Assembly: GCA_030268105.1 (NCBI GenBank)
Contig: BSDZ01000029.1
Location: 1-64,000 of the forward strand
DNA length: 64,000 nt
Reading direction: 5' to 3'
Origin: Volvox africanus
Lineage: Eukaryota > Chlorophyta > Chlorophyceae > Chlamydomonadales > Volvocaceae
Position 1 is the stretch's first letter, and each line of letters starts with the position of its first letter. Positions 12,696 through 25,456 of this stretch are shown piece by piece. Below the pieces are notes generated by a model, which saw only the letters and a list, made by a program, of their open reading frames with translations, did no database searches and was not told the DNA's origin. The translations under genes were made by a program, and so were the position numbers.

Positions 12696-15600
12696 TCAGC
12701 GGTAACTTGGCTGCCCCGCGGCAGCCTCTAGAAGCTTCACAAAAACAGACTTAGACGGGGCTGCGATAGACGCCTGGCCACATATCCGCGACCCAAACAC
12801 CTCCACAAACGTGTCCCGAATCCCCCAACTGCAGGGAGCAGAAATCGCCGTCGACTTGCTGCCCCTGGACTTATAGCTATAGTGCAGCCGCTCCTCTAGC
12901 TTCGTGGGAGTGGTGGGCTGTATTGCTGCCGGGGCAATCGCAGGCGGCTCCAAGGCTGCTGAAACACTCTCGGCCTGCACGGGCTCCTCAAACCTTATCA
13001 TCCGCTCCGCCATGTGCACGTCATCCTCGTCATTGAGGAAGATGTAGTCGTCGGCAGCGTCCAGCGCCTGGCCGTGTGCCTGCATGTGCGTGTTTGTGAG
13101 GGAAAGGGAGGGGAGCTCGTAAATAATAACAACGTGATTCGGATACACTGCTTCCCCCCCATGGCTCACCAAAATCCCCAGTATGCAAACAGACAGCCAC
13201 TGCAGGGCACCATGCAAGCATTGCGGCCTCTGCCCTCTGCCCCACTGGGCCGCACCATCCTCACCTCTTTCAACAACCGCTTCAGCTTCGTGACTGGAAG
13301 CGGTACAGTTTCATCGACTTCTGGACGTTAGCAAACCTTTCCTGAAGGGAGTTACCTTCGTAATCTGCTCGTTGCTGCAGCGCACCTGCAAGGGCGTGTA
13401 GTCGATGGGAGAAGGGGTCAATATGCGCGGGGTAGAGTGAAGAAAAACGAGAGAGCAAATGATGGCAAAAGGCCGGGGCGGAAGCGGCCACAAGATATCT
13501 GTCAGTCAGAGAACATGACATATGACACACTAAAAGCACACAGGAACACCCTATCTCCAGAGTGCACGGTTCTTTGGGCAACCTGAGCCTTGCTCTACAA
13601 CATGCGATTTAAATAATCTAAAGTCAAACGATGAACGGCAGAGGGTGATACATAGGTGGCGTTTGCAATCTGACCCCTGCCGTACCTGCTCTTCCATCTT
13701 CACCACCATGAGCTCGAAGCTGACTATGGTCGCCTCAGGTCGGCCTCACGTCGCTTCTCCCCCTCCATCACGGCCTCCCGCAGCTCAGCTGCACCAGCCT
13801 CAGCGTGTCTCACGCCTTCTTCTCCTCCTACTCCTACCGCCGCCCGCAGCTCAGCTGCGCAGCCTCAGCGGCCTCACGCCTCTTCTCGCTCCTCTCCTCC
13901 GCCGCCCGCAGCTCAGCTGCGGAAGCCTCAGCGGCCTCACGCCTCTTCTCCTCCTCTCCTACCGCCGCCCGCAGCTCAGCTGCGGCAGCCTCAGCGGCCT
14001 CACGCCTCTTCTCCTCCTCTCCTCGACCGCCGCCCGCAGCTCAGCTGCGGCAGCCTCAGCGGCCTCACGCCTCTTTCTCCTCCTCTCCTACTGCCGCCCG
14101 CCTCAGCCGCGGCAGCCTCATCAGCGGCACTCACGCGCTCTTCATCCACTCCTCTCCTACCGCCGCCCGCAGCTCAGCTGCGGCAGCCTCAGCGGGCCTC
14201 GACAGCCTCTTCTCCTCCTCTCCTACTGCGCCCGCAGCTCAGCCGCGGCAGCCTCAGCGGCCTCACGCCTCTTCTCCTCCTCTCCTACTGCCGCCCGCAG
14301 CTCAGCCGCGGCAGCCTCAAGCGGCCCTCCGCCTCTTCTCCTCCTCTCCTACTGCCGCCCGCCAGCTACAGCTGCGGCAGCCTCAGAGCGGCCTCACGTC
14401 GCTTCTCCTCCTCTCCTACTGCCCGCCCGCAGCTCAGAGCCGCGGCAGCCTCAGCCGGTCTCACGCCCTCTTCTCCTCCTCTCCTACTGCCGCCCGCAGC
14501 TCAGCGCGGCAGCGTTCAGCGGCCTCAGTCGCTTCTCCTCCTCTCCTACTGCCGCCCGCAGCTCAGCCGCGGCAGCCTCAGCGGCCTCACGCCTCTTCTC
14601 CTCCTCTCCTACTGCCGCCCGCAGCTCAGCTGCGGCAGCCTCAGCGGCCTCACGTCGCTTCTCCTCCTCTCCTACTGCCGCCCGCAGCTCAGCCGCGGCA
14701 GCCTCAGCGGTCTCACGCCTCTTCTCCTCCTCTCCTACTGCCGCCCGCAGCTCAGCCGCGGCAGCTTCAGCGGCCTCACGCCTCTTCTCCTCCTCTCCTA
14801 CTGCCGCCCGCAGCTCAGCCGCGGCAGCCTCAGCGGCCTCATGTCGCTTCTCCAATTCCACCACAGTCGCCCGCAGCTCAGCTGCAGCAGCCTCACGCTG
14901 CTGTACTTCTCCATGCTCGTCCGCTGACTCTTGAGCACAGTCCACCAGCTGCAATCGTCGGATGGGATAACATGCAAAGCATGATGTACAGAAAGGATGC
15001 ATACACGATCGATCTTCAACATGCAGACAAAGTCAGGCTCATCAAGTCAGTGTGCAGGTGTCATTGTCGCCCACGGCTAACATAGGGGGTTTGGGCTGCC
15101 GCGAGCCTTTATAACCTTATAACCACGAATAGTCGTTCGCCATATATACACCGCGACTGTGGGTTGTAGCCTAAGTCAGTTGTAGCCAAAAGAAGCTGCT
15201 GCATATCTACCAACGACAACCAGAACTCACCACTACCCGCCGTCGCTGTGGAGCACTCCTTGCGGTTGGCCAGTGCCGAAGAAGGGCTGCGCAACTGCGC
15301 GGACGCTGGTAGTGCACCTGCTCCTTGTCTTGAGCCTGGAGCTTCAGAAAATTCCATGATCGAAACCATCCTTCCTTTGAGAATGCTTGAGCAGTAACCT
15401 GTGCGAGAGAACGCAGGTGCAGGGGAACAGAAAACAAAGTGTGAGTCTCAGTCGTTCCAAGGTCAGCCCTAAAACAGAGCAACACCATGTATAACGCACA
15501 TATACCATCACACACCTTGCGCACTGTCATAAGCCTTCTCCTTGGTGTCATCCACCACTTGCCGGAAGCCGTCACGCAACGGCGTGGCACCGAGATCAAG

Positions 15601-15900
15601 TCCGAAGTTTCCTCCGCCGCTGCTGACACTCATGTGATTGTTTGTCGTAACCTTATCCCTACTGCAGTTATCCTCACGTGCACGGATAACCCACGTCTTC
15701 ACGTTCGTGAAGGACATCTTGTTTGCCAGCAAATTTGCCGGTACGACCTCAGTCGACTGAGGCCATGAACGGCTCGCCGCACGATCGCCAGTTGTTTCTG
15801 GGGTCCAGAAAGGCCCCGCAGGTTGAGGGCATGTGACGTGTGCCGCAGGCACAAACCTCTGTGTCCTCGTGACCTTCGTTGGGTTGGAGTTATGCTGCAT
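12696..15900 (-). CDS. Helical-repeat protein gene, copy C3 (heavily disrupted by indels)
   Basis: Exons by alignment are 15900-15516, 15398-15231, 14948-13686, 13385-13265 and 13079-12696. Exon 5 is intact. Exon 4 is 2 bases short. Exon 3 has a net gain of about 24 bases spread over 13,730-14,525, then is clean to its 5' end. Exon 2 has balanced gains and losses. Exon 1 has one extra base near 15536. Between stop codons this unit is about 89 bases longer than expected for its repeat class. The insertion-rich errors continue through introns and the spacer, so I read this as poorly corrected sequence of a normal copy. Confidence 0.5.
13770..14798 (-). repeat. 63-base coding minisatellite in C3, 16 units (form 16b)
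   Basis: Sixteen units are still recognisable despite many single-base errors. The Thr-encoding unit next to the 3' end of the array is absent. This is the same arrangement as in C9 and differs from the 16-unit arrays of C6 and C8. The left boundary is approximate. Confidence 0.8.
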
Positions 15901-18900
15901 TTTGGAGTTCTGGATGCTATAATTACTGTTCCTATCCTAAAGAAGACTCAAGTGTTGCGTTTGGTGCGTCCAGGCTAGAGCTGTCAAAGTTCCAAGCCTC
16001 AACGGCGGATGTAGGAAAGCTCGTTTGTGATTTGTGTGTAAACACCGTTATGCATTGGATCCAGGAAATTGAGAAACACAACGTGTTGTGCAATTTGCTG
16101 CTAAAAAGTGCTGATAATGCACTTCGGGTCGAACTCCTCAAGTATCGTACGCCTGCGTCTCTTTGAAGTACCCAAATTGAGACAATGATGAAGCAACCTC
16201 AATGGCATTCTTAGGCAGGGATTGTGCTCAAAATGCCTCAGCATGCAGGTTTGCGAACATCTGAATTTGTCGGTGTGGACCTGCACCGCTTAAAACGAAT
16301 AAAATGGCAGCTCGCAGGAGGTCAGGAGCAAACGGGAATGGCGTAACCCAACTACGCTGAGTTGCAATCTGTCAACTAAATTCTCAACTTTGCATGCGGA
16401 ATGGGAGGCTGGAAAGAGAATCCCAAAATTTCACACGGCGTCGATGACCTTTGCATTATCCCAGAGACCGGTCGTGCGCCATCATAGAAACAATTTCACG
16501 GACTTTAAGCTTGAAACTTAATTTGGGGTGTGAAGGTATCAAACTGTCAATGTTGGCTGGTCCGTGTTGGTCATCCTTTTCTCACAGCTGGTCACCCAAT
16601 GCTGATCCATACGCGTTCCAAATGACCATGGACGCGTGCCGCCCAGGATTAATGTGTTTTCGGTCGCGGTGTAATACGCTTGGAACATATGATGACCTAT
16701 CGGCGAGCCATATTACTCGTGGATTGTGTGCTCCAACTTAGCGCGTTCATACGAATTCATGCTTCTTCTGCCTTCCATCATTCATGGATCTCGCCTATGC
16801 CCGACTGGGTCAGTATTCACGTTTCGCTGCCGTCTCATAACGGCACTGCACTGCACTTTGAATTCATAAAATGTTGATCGTTATCTTTGTTTCGCCGAGG
16901 GCTTGCCCGGGACGGGGGGGACCTCATGAACAGGGTTTGTGCCGCTTCATTAACAGTTCGATGTCCTGTCTGCTTCTTTGTGACGTTCATACACACACAC
17001 GCGCGCGTGCGCCACGTTCGAACCCACCCCTACTTATCCTGTGCTCTGGGCGCCAGTGTTCCAAAGCCCCGGCCTACCCCATCCCACCCCAAACTCCAAT
17101 GCGTCGGTGATGATGCCCGCGGGTGCAGTTGGCAGCCGAGGCTCGCAGAAGGCCGTGCTGGCAGAGGTGTCCTGTACGTCAAGGAGACCGATCCACATAT
17201 AGGTGTACGGCAGCAGTTTGAAGCGGTTGGGTTCACTGAGGCTTGACGCTGAACATAGCAGATGCGTTGGCTGCCGGGTGCCGGCAGCCAGGGTTGGCCT
17301 TTCAAGGGGGGACGGATATAGATGGCGTGGACACCCCGAACGTGCGCCCTCCACGTCTCGGTGCTAATTTCCATACGATCATCTTTTTCCCATCTTGGAC
17401 GGACCCTGATGGTGGGACCCGCTATTTCCAAAAAATAACACCTGATGTAATGACATCTGAAACTAGTATTATTGCCGGTTGGTAACCTCGACCATGTGAT
17501 TGGGCGTTGAGGAAAGTGCAGAGAATGTACAGTGTGATATAACATTCCGTACGGACTGCTGGACACACCTGAGTGTGTCAAAAGATGTTACATGAGCCAC
17601 ACTGTACCTACTTTTCTTACGTCTCTGGATGCGGGCATTTGTTCGTTGGAGGAGTTATAAATACCGATACCTGTAACGGCATGGTCTCAAACACGGCTCA
17701 TTTGGAAGATGCGGCGCATTCAGGCATGCGAAAGAATAAGATCAGCTCTGAGGCGTACGAAGAACAATCAAAACCATGCAATTCTAGTCTGCTTATATGA
17801 CGTTCATGCAGGCGATTGCATTGATGGCAACCGATGAACCGCCCCTAGATTGCCCCTGCCTGCTGTCGTGAACATGTCATCTACCTCCCCCTCCGCGCTC
17901 ACCTCCGTCCTCAAAGCCACGCCACCTCTACCTCCAGCTTCGAAGTGCTGTCCTGCACATTGTTGAGCCCCGCTAATGCCACCTGACCAATCCTTCCAAT
18001 CCCTCCAATCCTTCCAGCCGTCATCCGCACGTGCACTGGTCCATCATCCATCTCTGCAGCCGCAAACCTCTGCACGCCCTTTTCTCCCCACCACCACCGT
18101 CCACCGGGGCTTCCTCTCCGCTGCCTGTGTCACCGCCATCATTGCCAACCAGTCTGGGGTCCCACAATTTCCTATCACTATATATCCACCGCATCCCCTT
18201 CTCTTAAGACCGCCACCCTCCGTCCCACACACCACCGCACACACGCCAATAAAGTGCCGCTAAAAGGAAGACAAGAAAAGATGAATGCTGGCGGTGTCAA
18301 GATACTTGAGCAATATTGGAACATGAAGACGGTCCAGGCAAAAGGCAGGGCAGATATGCATCCTAGGTACAAGGGTGACGCACTGTCCCGTTGCTGTCAT
18401 ACGAAAAACGACATCCATCACCTCCCTGCTAACCGGTGCCATGCCCTATGCGGCATGGCCCAGTGAAGTGGGCACCAAAGACCCAACACAGATATGCCTT
18501 CTATACGGCATCCATTTATTGTTCATCTGCTCAGGCCAACAAGTTGTACCTCTGAAACGAAAACAACGCCCCACCATCCTGGTCTAGGAAACAACGAACA
18601 AGATCGGGAAGATACAATACGCAGAGTACGAAGCAAGAACGCAGGATGACGCAAATATCTGGTTGACATGTCTGGCCACGATCACGAATGTGTTGTGGTC
18701 CACAACGATCATGATGTCGGAAACGTACGGCAATGTGGCTGAGGATGCTGCTCAGCTATAGCTCTGGCTAGTTAGGTACGGCACTAGTTTTAAATTATCC
18801 TACATTGGCGGATGAGGCTGTCTTAGTCGTACGAGTCTCATTCTCACCCGGGGCTCTAATAATGTCGAGGGTCTCAATCGTTACCCAATCGACCATCATC

Positions 18901-19049
18901 AAAATGGCCACCAGATAAATGAAACAAAACACACGCTGGGCCAACCATCCATATTGCAGAAGGCCGATGTATTTTAGCAGTTGCTGCGGGACGTGGCTTA
19001 TTGGGCGACATATTGGTGTCGATGCATGACAGGGGGAATATATCTGCAG
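15901..19049. other. Spacer S3 between C3 and C4 (indel-rich)
   Basis: This is 3149 bases against the standard 3099, with the excess made of scattered single-base insertions. It has A at the marker site (18064). The CA/CG microsatellite near 16,990 is altered. Open frames seen in clean spacers are broken here. Confidence 0.75.
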
Positions 19050-22000
19050 TCAGCGGTAACTTGGCTGCCCCGCGGCAGCCTCTAGAAGCTTCACAAAAAC
19101 AGACTTAGACGGGGCTGCGATAGACGCCTGGCCACATATTCCGCGACCCAAACACCTCCACAAACGTGTCCCGAATCCCCCAACTGCAGGGAGCAGAAAT
19201 CGCCGTCGACTTGCTGCCCCTGGACTTATAGCTATAGTGCAGACCGCTCCTCTAGCTTCGTGGGAGTGGTGGGCTGTATTGCTGCCGGGGCAATCGCAGG
19301 CGGCTCCAAGGCTGCTGAAACACTCTCGGCCTGCACGGGCTCCTCAAACCTTATCATCCGCTTCCGCCATGTGCACGTCATCCTCGTCATTGAGGAAGAT
19401 GTAGTCGTCGGCAGCGTCCAGCGCCTGGCCGTGTGCCTGCATGTGCGTGTTTGTGAGGGAAAGGGAGGGGAGCTCGTAAATAATAACAACGGATTCGGAT
19501 ACACATGCTCCCCCCCCCATGGCTCACCAAAATCCCCAGTATGCAAACAGACAGCCACGCAGGCACCATGCAGCATTGCGCCTCTGCCCTCTGCCCCACT
19601 GGGCCGCACCATCCTCACCTCTTTCAACAACCGCTTCAGCCTTCGTGACTGGAAGCGGTACAGTTTCATCGACTTCTGGACGTTAGCAAACCTTTCCTGA
19701 AGGGAGTTACACTTCGTAATCTGCTCGTTGCTGCAGCGCACCTGCAAGGGCGTGTAGTCATGGGAGAAGGGTCAATATGCGCGGGGTAGAGTGAAGAAAC
19801 GAGAGAGCAAATGATGGCAAAGGCCGGGCGGAAGCGGCCACAAGATATCTGTCAGTCAGAGAACATGACATATGACACAACTAAAGCACACAGGAACACC
19901 CTATCTCCAGAGTGCACGGTTCTTTGGCAACCTGAGCCTTGCCTCTACACATGCGATTTAAATAATCTAAAGTCAAACGATGAACGGCAGAGGTGATACA
20001 TAGGTGGCGTTTGCAATCTGACCCCTGCCGTACCTGCTCTTCCATCTTCACCACCATAGCTCGAAGCTGAACTATGGTCGCCTCAGCGGCCTCACGTCGC
20101 TTCTCCCCCTCCATCACGGCCGCCCGCAGCTCAGCTGCACCAGCCTCAGCGGTCTCACGCCTCTTCTCCTCCTCTCCTACCGCCGCCCGCAGCTCAGCTG
20201 CGGCAGCCTCAGCGGTCTCACGCCTCTTCTCCTCCTCTCCTACCGCCGCCCGCAGCTCAGCTGCGGCAGCCTCAGCGGCCTCACGCCTCTTCTCCTCCTC
20301 TCCTACCGCCGCCCGCAGCTCAGCTGCGGCAGCCTCAGCGGCCTCACGCCTCTTCTCCTCCTCTCCTACCGCCGCCCGCAGCTCAGCTGCGGCAGCCTCA
20401 GCGGCCTCACGCCTCTTCTCCTCCTCTCCTACCGCCGCCCGCAGCTCAGCTGCGGCAGCCTCAGCGGCCTCACGCCTCTTCTCCTCCTCTCCTACTGCCG
20501 CCCGCAGCTCAGCCGCGGCAGCCTCAGCGGCCTCACGCCTCTTCTCCTCCTCTCCTACCGCCGCCCGCAGCTCAGCTGCGGCAGCCTCAGCGGCCTCACG
20601 CCTCTTCTCCTCCTCTCCTACTGCCGCCCGCAGCTCAGCCGCGGCAGCCTCAGCGGCCTCACGCCTCTTCTCCTCCTCTCCTACTGCCGCCCGCAGCTCA
20701 GCCGCGGCAGCCTCAGCGGCCTCACGCCTCTTCTCCTCCTCTCCTACTGCCGCCCGCAGCTCAGCCGCGGCAGCCTCAGCGGCCTCACGCCTCTTCTCCT
20801 CCTCTCCTACTGCCGCCCGCAGCTCAGCTGCGGCAGCCTCAGCGGCCTCACGTCGCTTCTCCTCCTCTCCTACTGCCGCCCGCAGCTCAGCCGCGGCAGC
20901 CTCAGCGGTCTCACGCCTCTTCTCCTCCTCTCCTACTGCCGCCCGCAGCTCAGCCGCGGCAGCTTCAGCGGCCTCACGTCGCTTCTTCCTCCTCTCCTAC
21001 TGCCGGCCCGCAGCTCAGCCGCGGCAGCCTCAGCGGCCTCACGCCTCTTCTCCTCCTCTCCTACTGCCGCCCGCAGCTCAGCTGCGGCAGCCTCAGCGGC
21101 CTCACGTCGCTTCTCCTCCTCTCCTACTGCCGCCCGCAGCTCAGCCGCGGCAGCCTCAGCGGTCTCACGCCTCTTCCTCCTCCTCTCCTACTGCCGCCCG
21201 CAGCTCAGCCGCGGCAGCTTCAGCGGCCTCACGCCTCTTCTCCTCCTCTCCTACTGCCGCCCGCAGCTCAGCCGCGGCAGCCTCAGCGGCCTCATGTCGC
21301 TTCTCCAATTCCACCACAGTCGCCCGCAGCTCAGCTGCAGCAGCCTCATGCTGCTATACTTCTCCATGCTCGTCCGCTGACTCTTGAGCACAGTCCACCA
21401 GCTGCAATCGTCGGATGGGATAACATGCAAAGCATGATGTACAGAAAGGATGCATACACGATCGATCTTCAACATGCAGACAAAGTCAGGCTCATCAAGT
21501 CAGTGTGCAGGTGTCATTGTCGCCCACGGCTAACATAGGGGTTTGGGCTGCCGCGAGCCTTTATAACCTTATAAACCACGAATATCGTTCGCCATATATA
21601 CACCGCGACTGTGGGTTGTAGCCTAAGTCAGTTGTAGCCAAAAGAAGCTGCTGCATATCTACCAACGACAACCAGAACTCACCACTACCCGCCGTCGCTG
21701 TGGAGCACTCCTTGCGGTTGGCCAGTGCCGAGAGAGGGCTGCAGCAACTGCGCGGGACGCTGGTAGGTGCACCTGCTCCTTGTCTTGAGCCTGGAGCTTC
21801 AGAAAATTCCATGATCGAAAACCATCCTTCCTTTGAGAATGCTTGAGCATTAACCTGTGCGAGAGAACGCAGGTGCAGGGAACAGAAACAAAGTGTGAGT
21901 CTCAGTCGTTCCAAGGTCAGCCCTAAAACAGAGCACACCATGTATACGCACATATACCATCACACACCTTGCGCACTGTCATAAGCTTCTCCTTGGTGTC

Positions 22001-22352
22001 ATCCACCACTTGCCGGAAGCCGTCACGCAACGGCGTGGCACCGAGATCAAGTCCGAAGTTTCCTCCGCCGCTGCTGACACTCATGTGATTGTTTGTCGTA
22101 ACCTTATCCCTACTGCAGTTATCCTCACGTGCACGGATAACCCACGTCTTCACGTTCGTGAAGGACATCTTGTTTTGCCAGCAAATTTGCCGGTACGACC
22201 TCAGTCGACTGAGGCCATGAACGGCTCGCCGCACGATCGCCAGTTGTTTCTGGGGTCCAGAAAGGCCCCGCAGGTTGAGGGCATGTGACGTGTGCCGCAG
22301 GCACAAACCTCTGTGTCCTCGTGACCTTCGTTGGGTTGGAGTTATGCTGCAT
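19050..22352 (-). CDS. Helical-repeat protein gene, copy C4 (18 repeats; frame disrupted by indels)
   Basis: Exons by alignment are 22352-21968, 21854-21683, 21401-20034, 19741-19619 and 19436-19050. Exon 1 has an extra T near 22173, between the two candidate start Mets, so the shorter start at 22168 stays in frame. Exon 2 has 4 extra bases, exon 3 has 3 (near 20987, 21005 and 21176) and exon 5 has 3 (near 19140, 19243 and 19362). It also carries real-looking substitutions: 21349, 21356 and 21850 (Thr to Asn at exon 2 residue 2). Corrected, it would encode 807 residues, the longest of the array. Confidence 0.55.
20115..21251 (-). repeat. 63-base coding minisatellite in C4, 18 units
   Basis: Eighteen units (1134 bases plus 3 stray insertions). 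Relative to the 17-unit form it has a third successive copy of one unit type (the T/C class) in the middle of the array, consistent with a one-unit gain. Confidence 0.9.
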
Positions 22353-25300
22353 TTTGGAGTTCTGGATGCTATAATTACTGTTCCTATCCTAAAGAAGACT
22401 CAGTGTTGCGTTTGGTGCGTCCAGGCTAGAGCTGTCAAAGTTCCAAGCCTCAACGGCGGATGTAGGAAAGCTCGTTTGTGATTTGTGTGTAAACACCGTT
22501 ATGCATTGATCCAGGAAATTGAGAAACACAACGTGTGTGCAATTTGCTGCTAAAAGTGCTGATAATGCACTTCGGTCGAACTCCTCAAGTATCGTACGCC
22601 TGCGTCTCTTTGAAGTACCCAAATTGAGACAATGATGAAGCAACCTCAATGGCATTCTTAAGGCAGGATTGTGCTCAAAATGCCTCAGCATGCAGGTTTG
22701 CGAACATCTGAATTTGTCGGTGTGGAACTGCACCGCTTAAACGAATAAATGGCAGCTCGCAGGAGGTCAGGAGCAACGGGAATGGCGTAACCCAACTACG
22801 CTGAGTTGCAATCTGTCAACTAAATTCTCAACTTTGCATGCGGAATGGGAGGCTGGAAAGAGAATCCCAAAATTTCACACGGCGTCGATGACCTTTGCAT
22901 TATCCCAGAGACCGGTCGTGCGCCATCAGAGAAACAATTTCACGGACTTTAAGCTTGAACTTAATTTGGGGTGTGAAGGTATCAAAACTGTCAATGTTGG
23001 CTGGTCCGTGTTGGTCATCCTTTTCTCACAGCTGGTCCACCCAATGCTGATCCATACGCGTTCCAAATGAACATGACGCGTGCCGCCCAGGATAATGTGT
23101 TTCGTCGCGGTGTATACGCTTGGAACCTATGATGACCCTATCGGCGAGCCATATTACTCGTGGATTGTGTGCTCACTTAGCGCGTTCATACGAATTCATG
23201 CTTTCTTCTGCCTTCCATCATTCATGGATCTCGCCTATGCCCGACTGGGTCAGGTATTCACGTTTCGCTGCCGTCTCATAACGGCACTGCACTGCACTTT
23301 GGAATTCATAAAATGTTGATCGTTATCTTTGTTTGCGCCGAGGGCTTGCCCGGGACGGGGGGGGACTCATGACAGGGTTTGTGCGCTTCATACAGTCGAT
23401 GTCCTGTCTGGCTTCTTTGTACGTTCATACACACACACGCGCGCAGCGCACTTCGAACCCCACCCCTACTTATCCTGGCCTGGGCGCCAGTGTTCCAAAG
23501 CCCCGGCCTACCCCATCCCACCCCAAACTCCAATGCGTCGGTGATGATGCCCGCGGGTGCAGTTGGCAGCCGAGGCTCGCAGAAGGCCGTGCTGGCAGAG
23601 GGTGTCCTGTACGTCAAGGAGACCGATCCACATATAGGTGTACGGCAGCAGTTTGAAGCGGTTGGGTTCACTGAGGCTTGACGCTGAACATAGCAGATGC
23701 GTTGGCTGCCGGGTGCCGGCAGCCAGGGTTGGCCTTTCAAGGGGGGACGGATATAGATGGCGTGGACACCCCCGAACGTGCGCCCTCCACGTCTCGGTGC
23801 TAATTTCCATACGATCATCTTTTTCCCATCTTGGACGGACCCTGATGGTGGGACCCGCTATTTCCAAAAAATACACCTGATGTAATGACATCTGAAACTA
23901 GTATTATTGCCGGTTGGTAACCTCGACCATGTGATTGGGCGTTGAGGAAAGTGCAGAGAATGTACAGTGTGATATAACATTCCGTACGGACTGCTGGACA
24001 CCCTGAGTGTGTCAAAAGATGTTACATGAGCCACACTGTACCTACTTTCTTACGTTCTCTGGATGCGGGCATTTGTTCGTTGGAGGAGTTATAAATACCG
24101 ATACCTGTAACGGCATGTCTCAAACACGGCTCATTTGGAAGATGCGGCGCATTCAGGCATGCGAAAGATAAGATCAGCTCTGAGGCGTACGAGAACAATC
24201 AAACCATGCAATTCTAGTCTGCTTTATGACGTTCATGCAGCGATTGCATTGATGCACCGATGAACCGCCCCTAGATTGCCCCCTGCCTGCTGTCGTGAAC
24301 ATGTCATCTACCTCCCCCTCCGCGCTCACCTCCGTCCTCAAAGCCACGCCACCTCTACCTCCAGCTTCGAGTGCTGTCCTGCACATTGTTGAGCCCCGCT
24401 AATGCCACCTGACCAATCCTTCCAATCCCTCCAATCCTTCCAGCCGTCATCCGCACGTGCACTGTCCATCATCCATCTCTGCAGCCGCTAACCTCTGCAC
24501 GCCTTTTCTCCCCCACCACCACCGTCACCGGGGCTTCCTCTCCGCTGCCTGTGTCACCGCCATCATTGCCAACCAGTCTGGGGTCCCACAATTTCCTATC
24601 ACTATATATCCACCGCATCCCCTTCTCTTAAGACCGCCACCTCCGTCACCACACCCACCGCACACACGCCATAAAGTGCCGCTAAAAGGAAGACAAGAAA
24701 AGATGAATGCTGGCGGTGTCAAGATACTTGAGCAATATTGAACATGAAGACGGTCCAGGCAAAGGCAGGCAGATATGCATCCTAGGTACAAGGGTGACGC
24801 ACTGTCCCGTTGCTGTCATACGAAAACGACATCCATCACCTCCCTGCTAACCGGTGCCATGCCCTATGCGGCATGGCCCAGTGAAGTGGGCACCAAAGAC
24901 CCAACACAGATATGCCTTCTATACGGCATCCATTTATTGTTCACTGCTCAGGCCACAAGTTGTACCTCTGAACGAAAACACGCCCCACCATCCTGTCTAG
25001 GAAACAACGAACAAGATCGGGAAGATACAATACGCAGTACGAAGCAAGAACGCAGGATGACGCAAATATCTGGTTGACATGTCTGGCCACGATCACGATG
25101 TGTTGTGGTCCACAACGATCATGATGTCGGAAACGTACGGCAATGTGGCTGAGATGCTGCTCAGCTATAGCTCTGGCTAGTTAGGTACGGCACTAGTTTA
25201 AATTATCCTACATTGGCGGATGAGGCTGTCTTAGTCGTACGAGTCTCATTCTCACCCGGGGCTCTAATAATGTCGAGGGTCTCAATCGTTACCCAATCGA

Positions 25301-25456
25301 CCATCATCAAATGGCCACCAGATAAATGAAACAAAACACACGCTGGGCCAACCATCCATATTGCAGAAGGCCGATGTATTTTAGCAGTTGCTGCGGACGT
25401 GGCTTATTGGGCGACATATTGGTGTCGATGCATGACAGGGGGAATATAGTCTGCAG
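22353..25456. other. Spacer S4 between C4 and C5
   Basis: This is 3104 bases, with about ten single-base indels, mostly in homopolymers (for example near 22401, 23037, 23357 and 23771). It has T at the marker site (24489), which puts a stop codon in a plus-strand open frame present in the A-type spacers. Confidence 0.75.
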
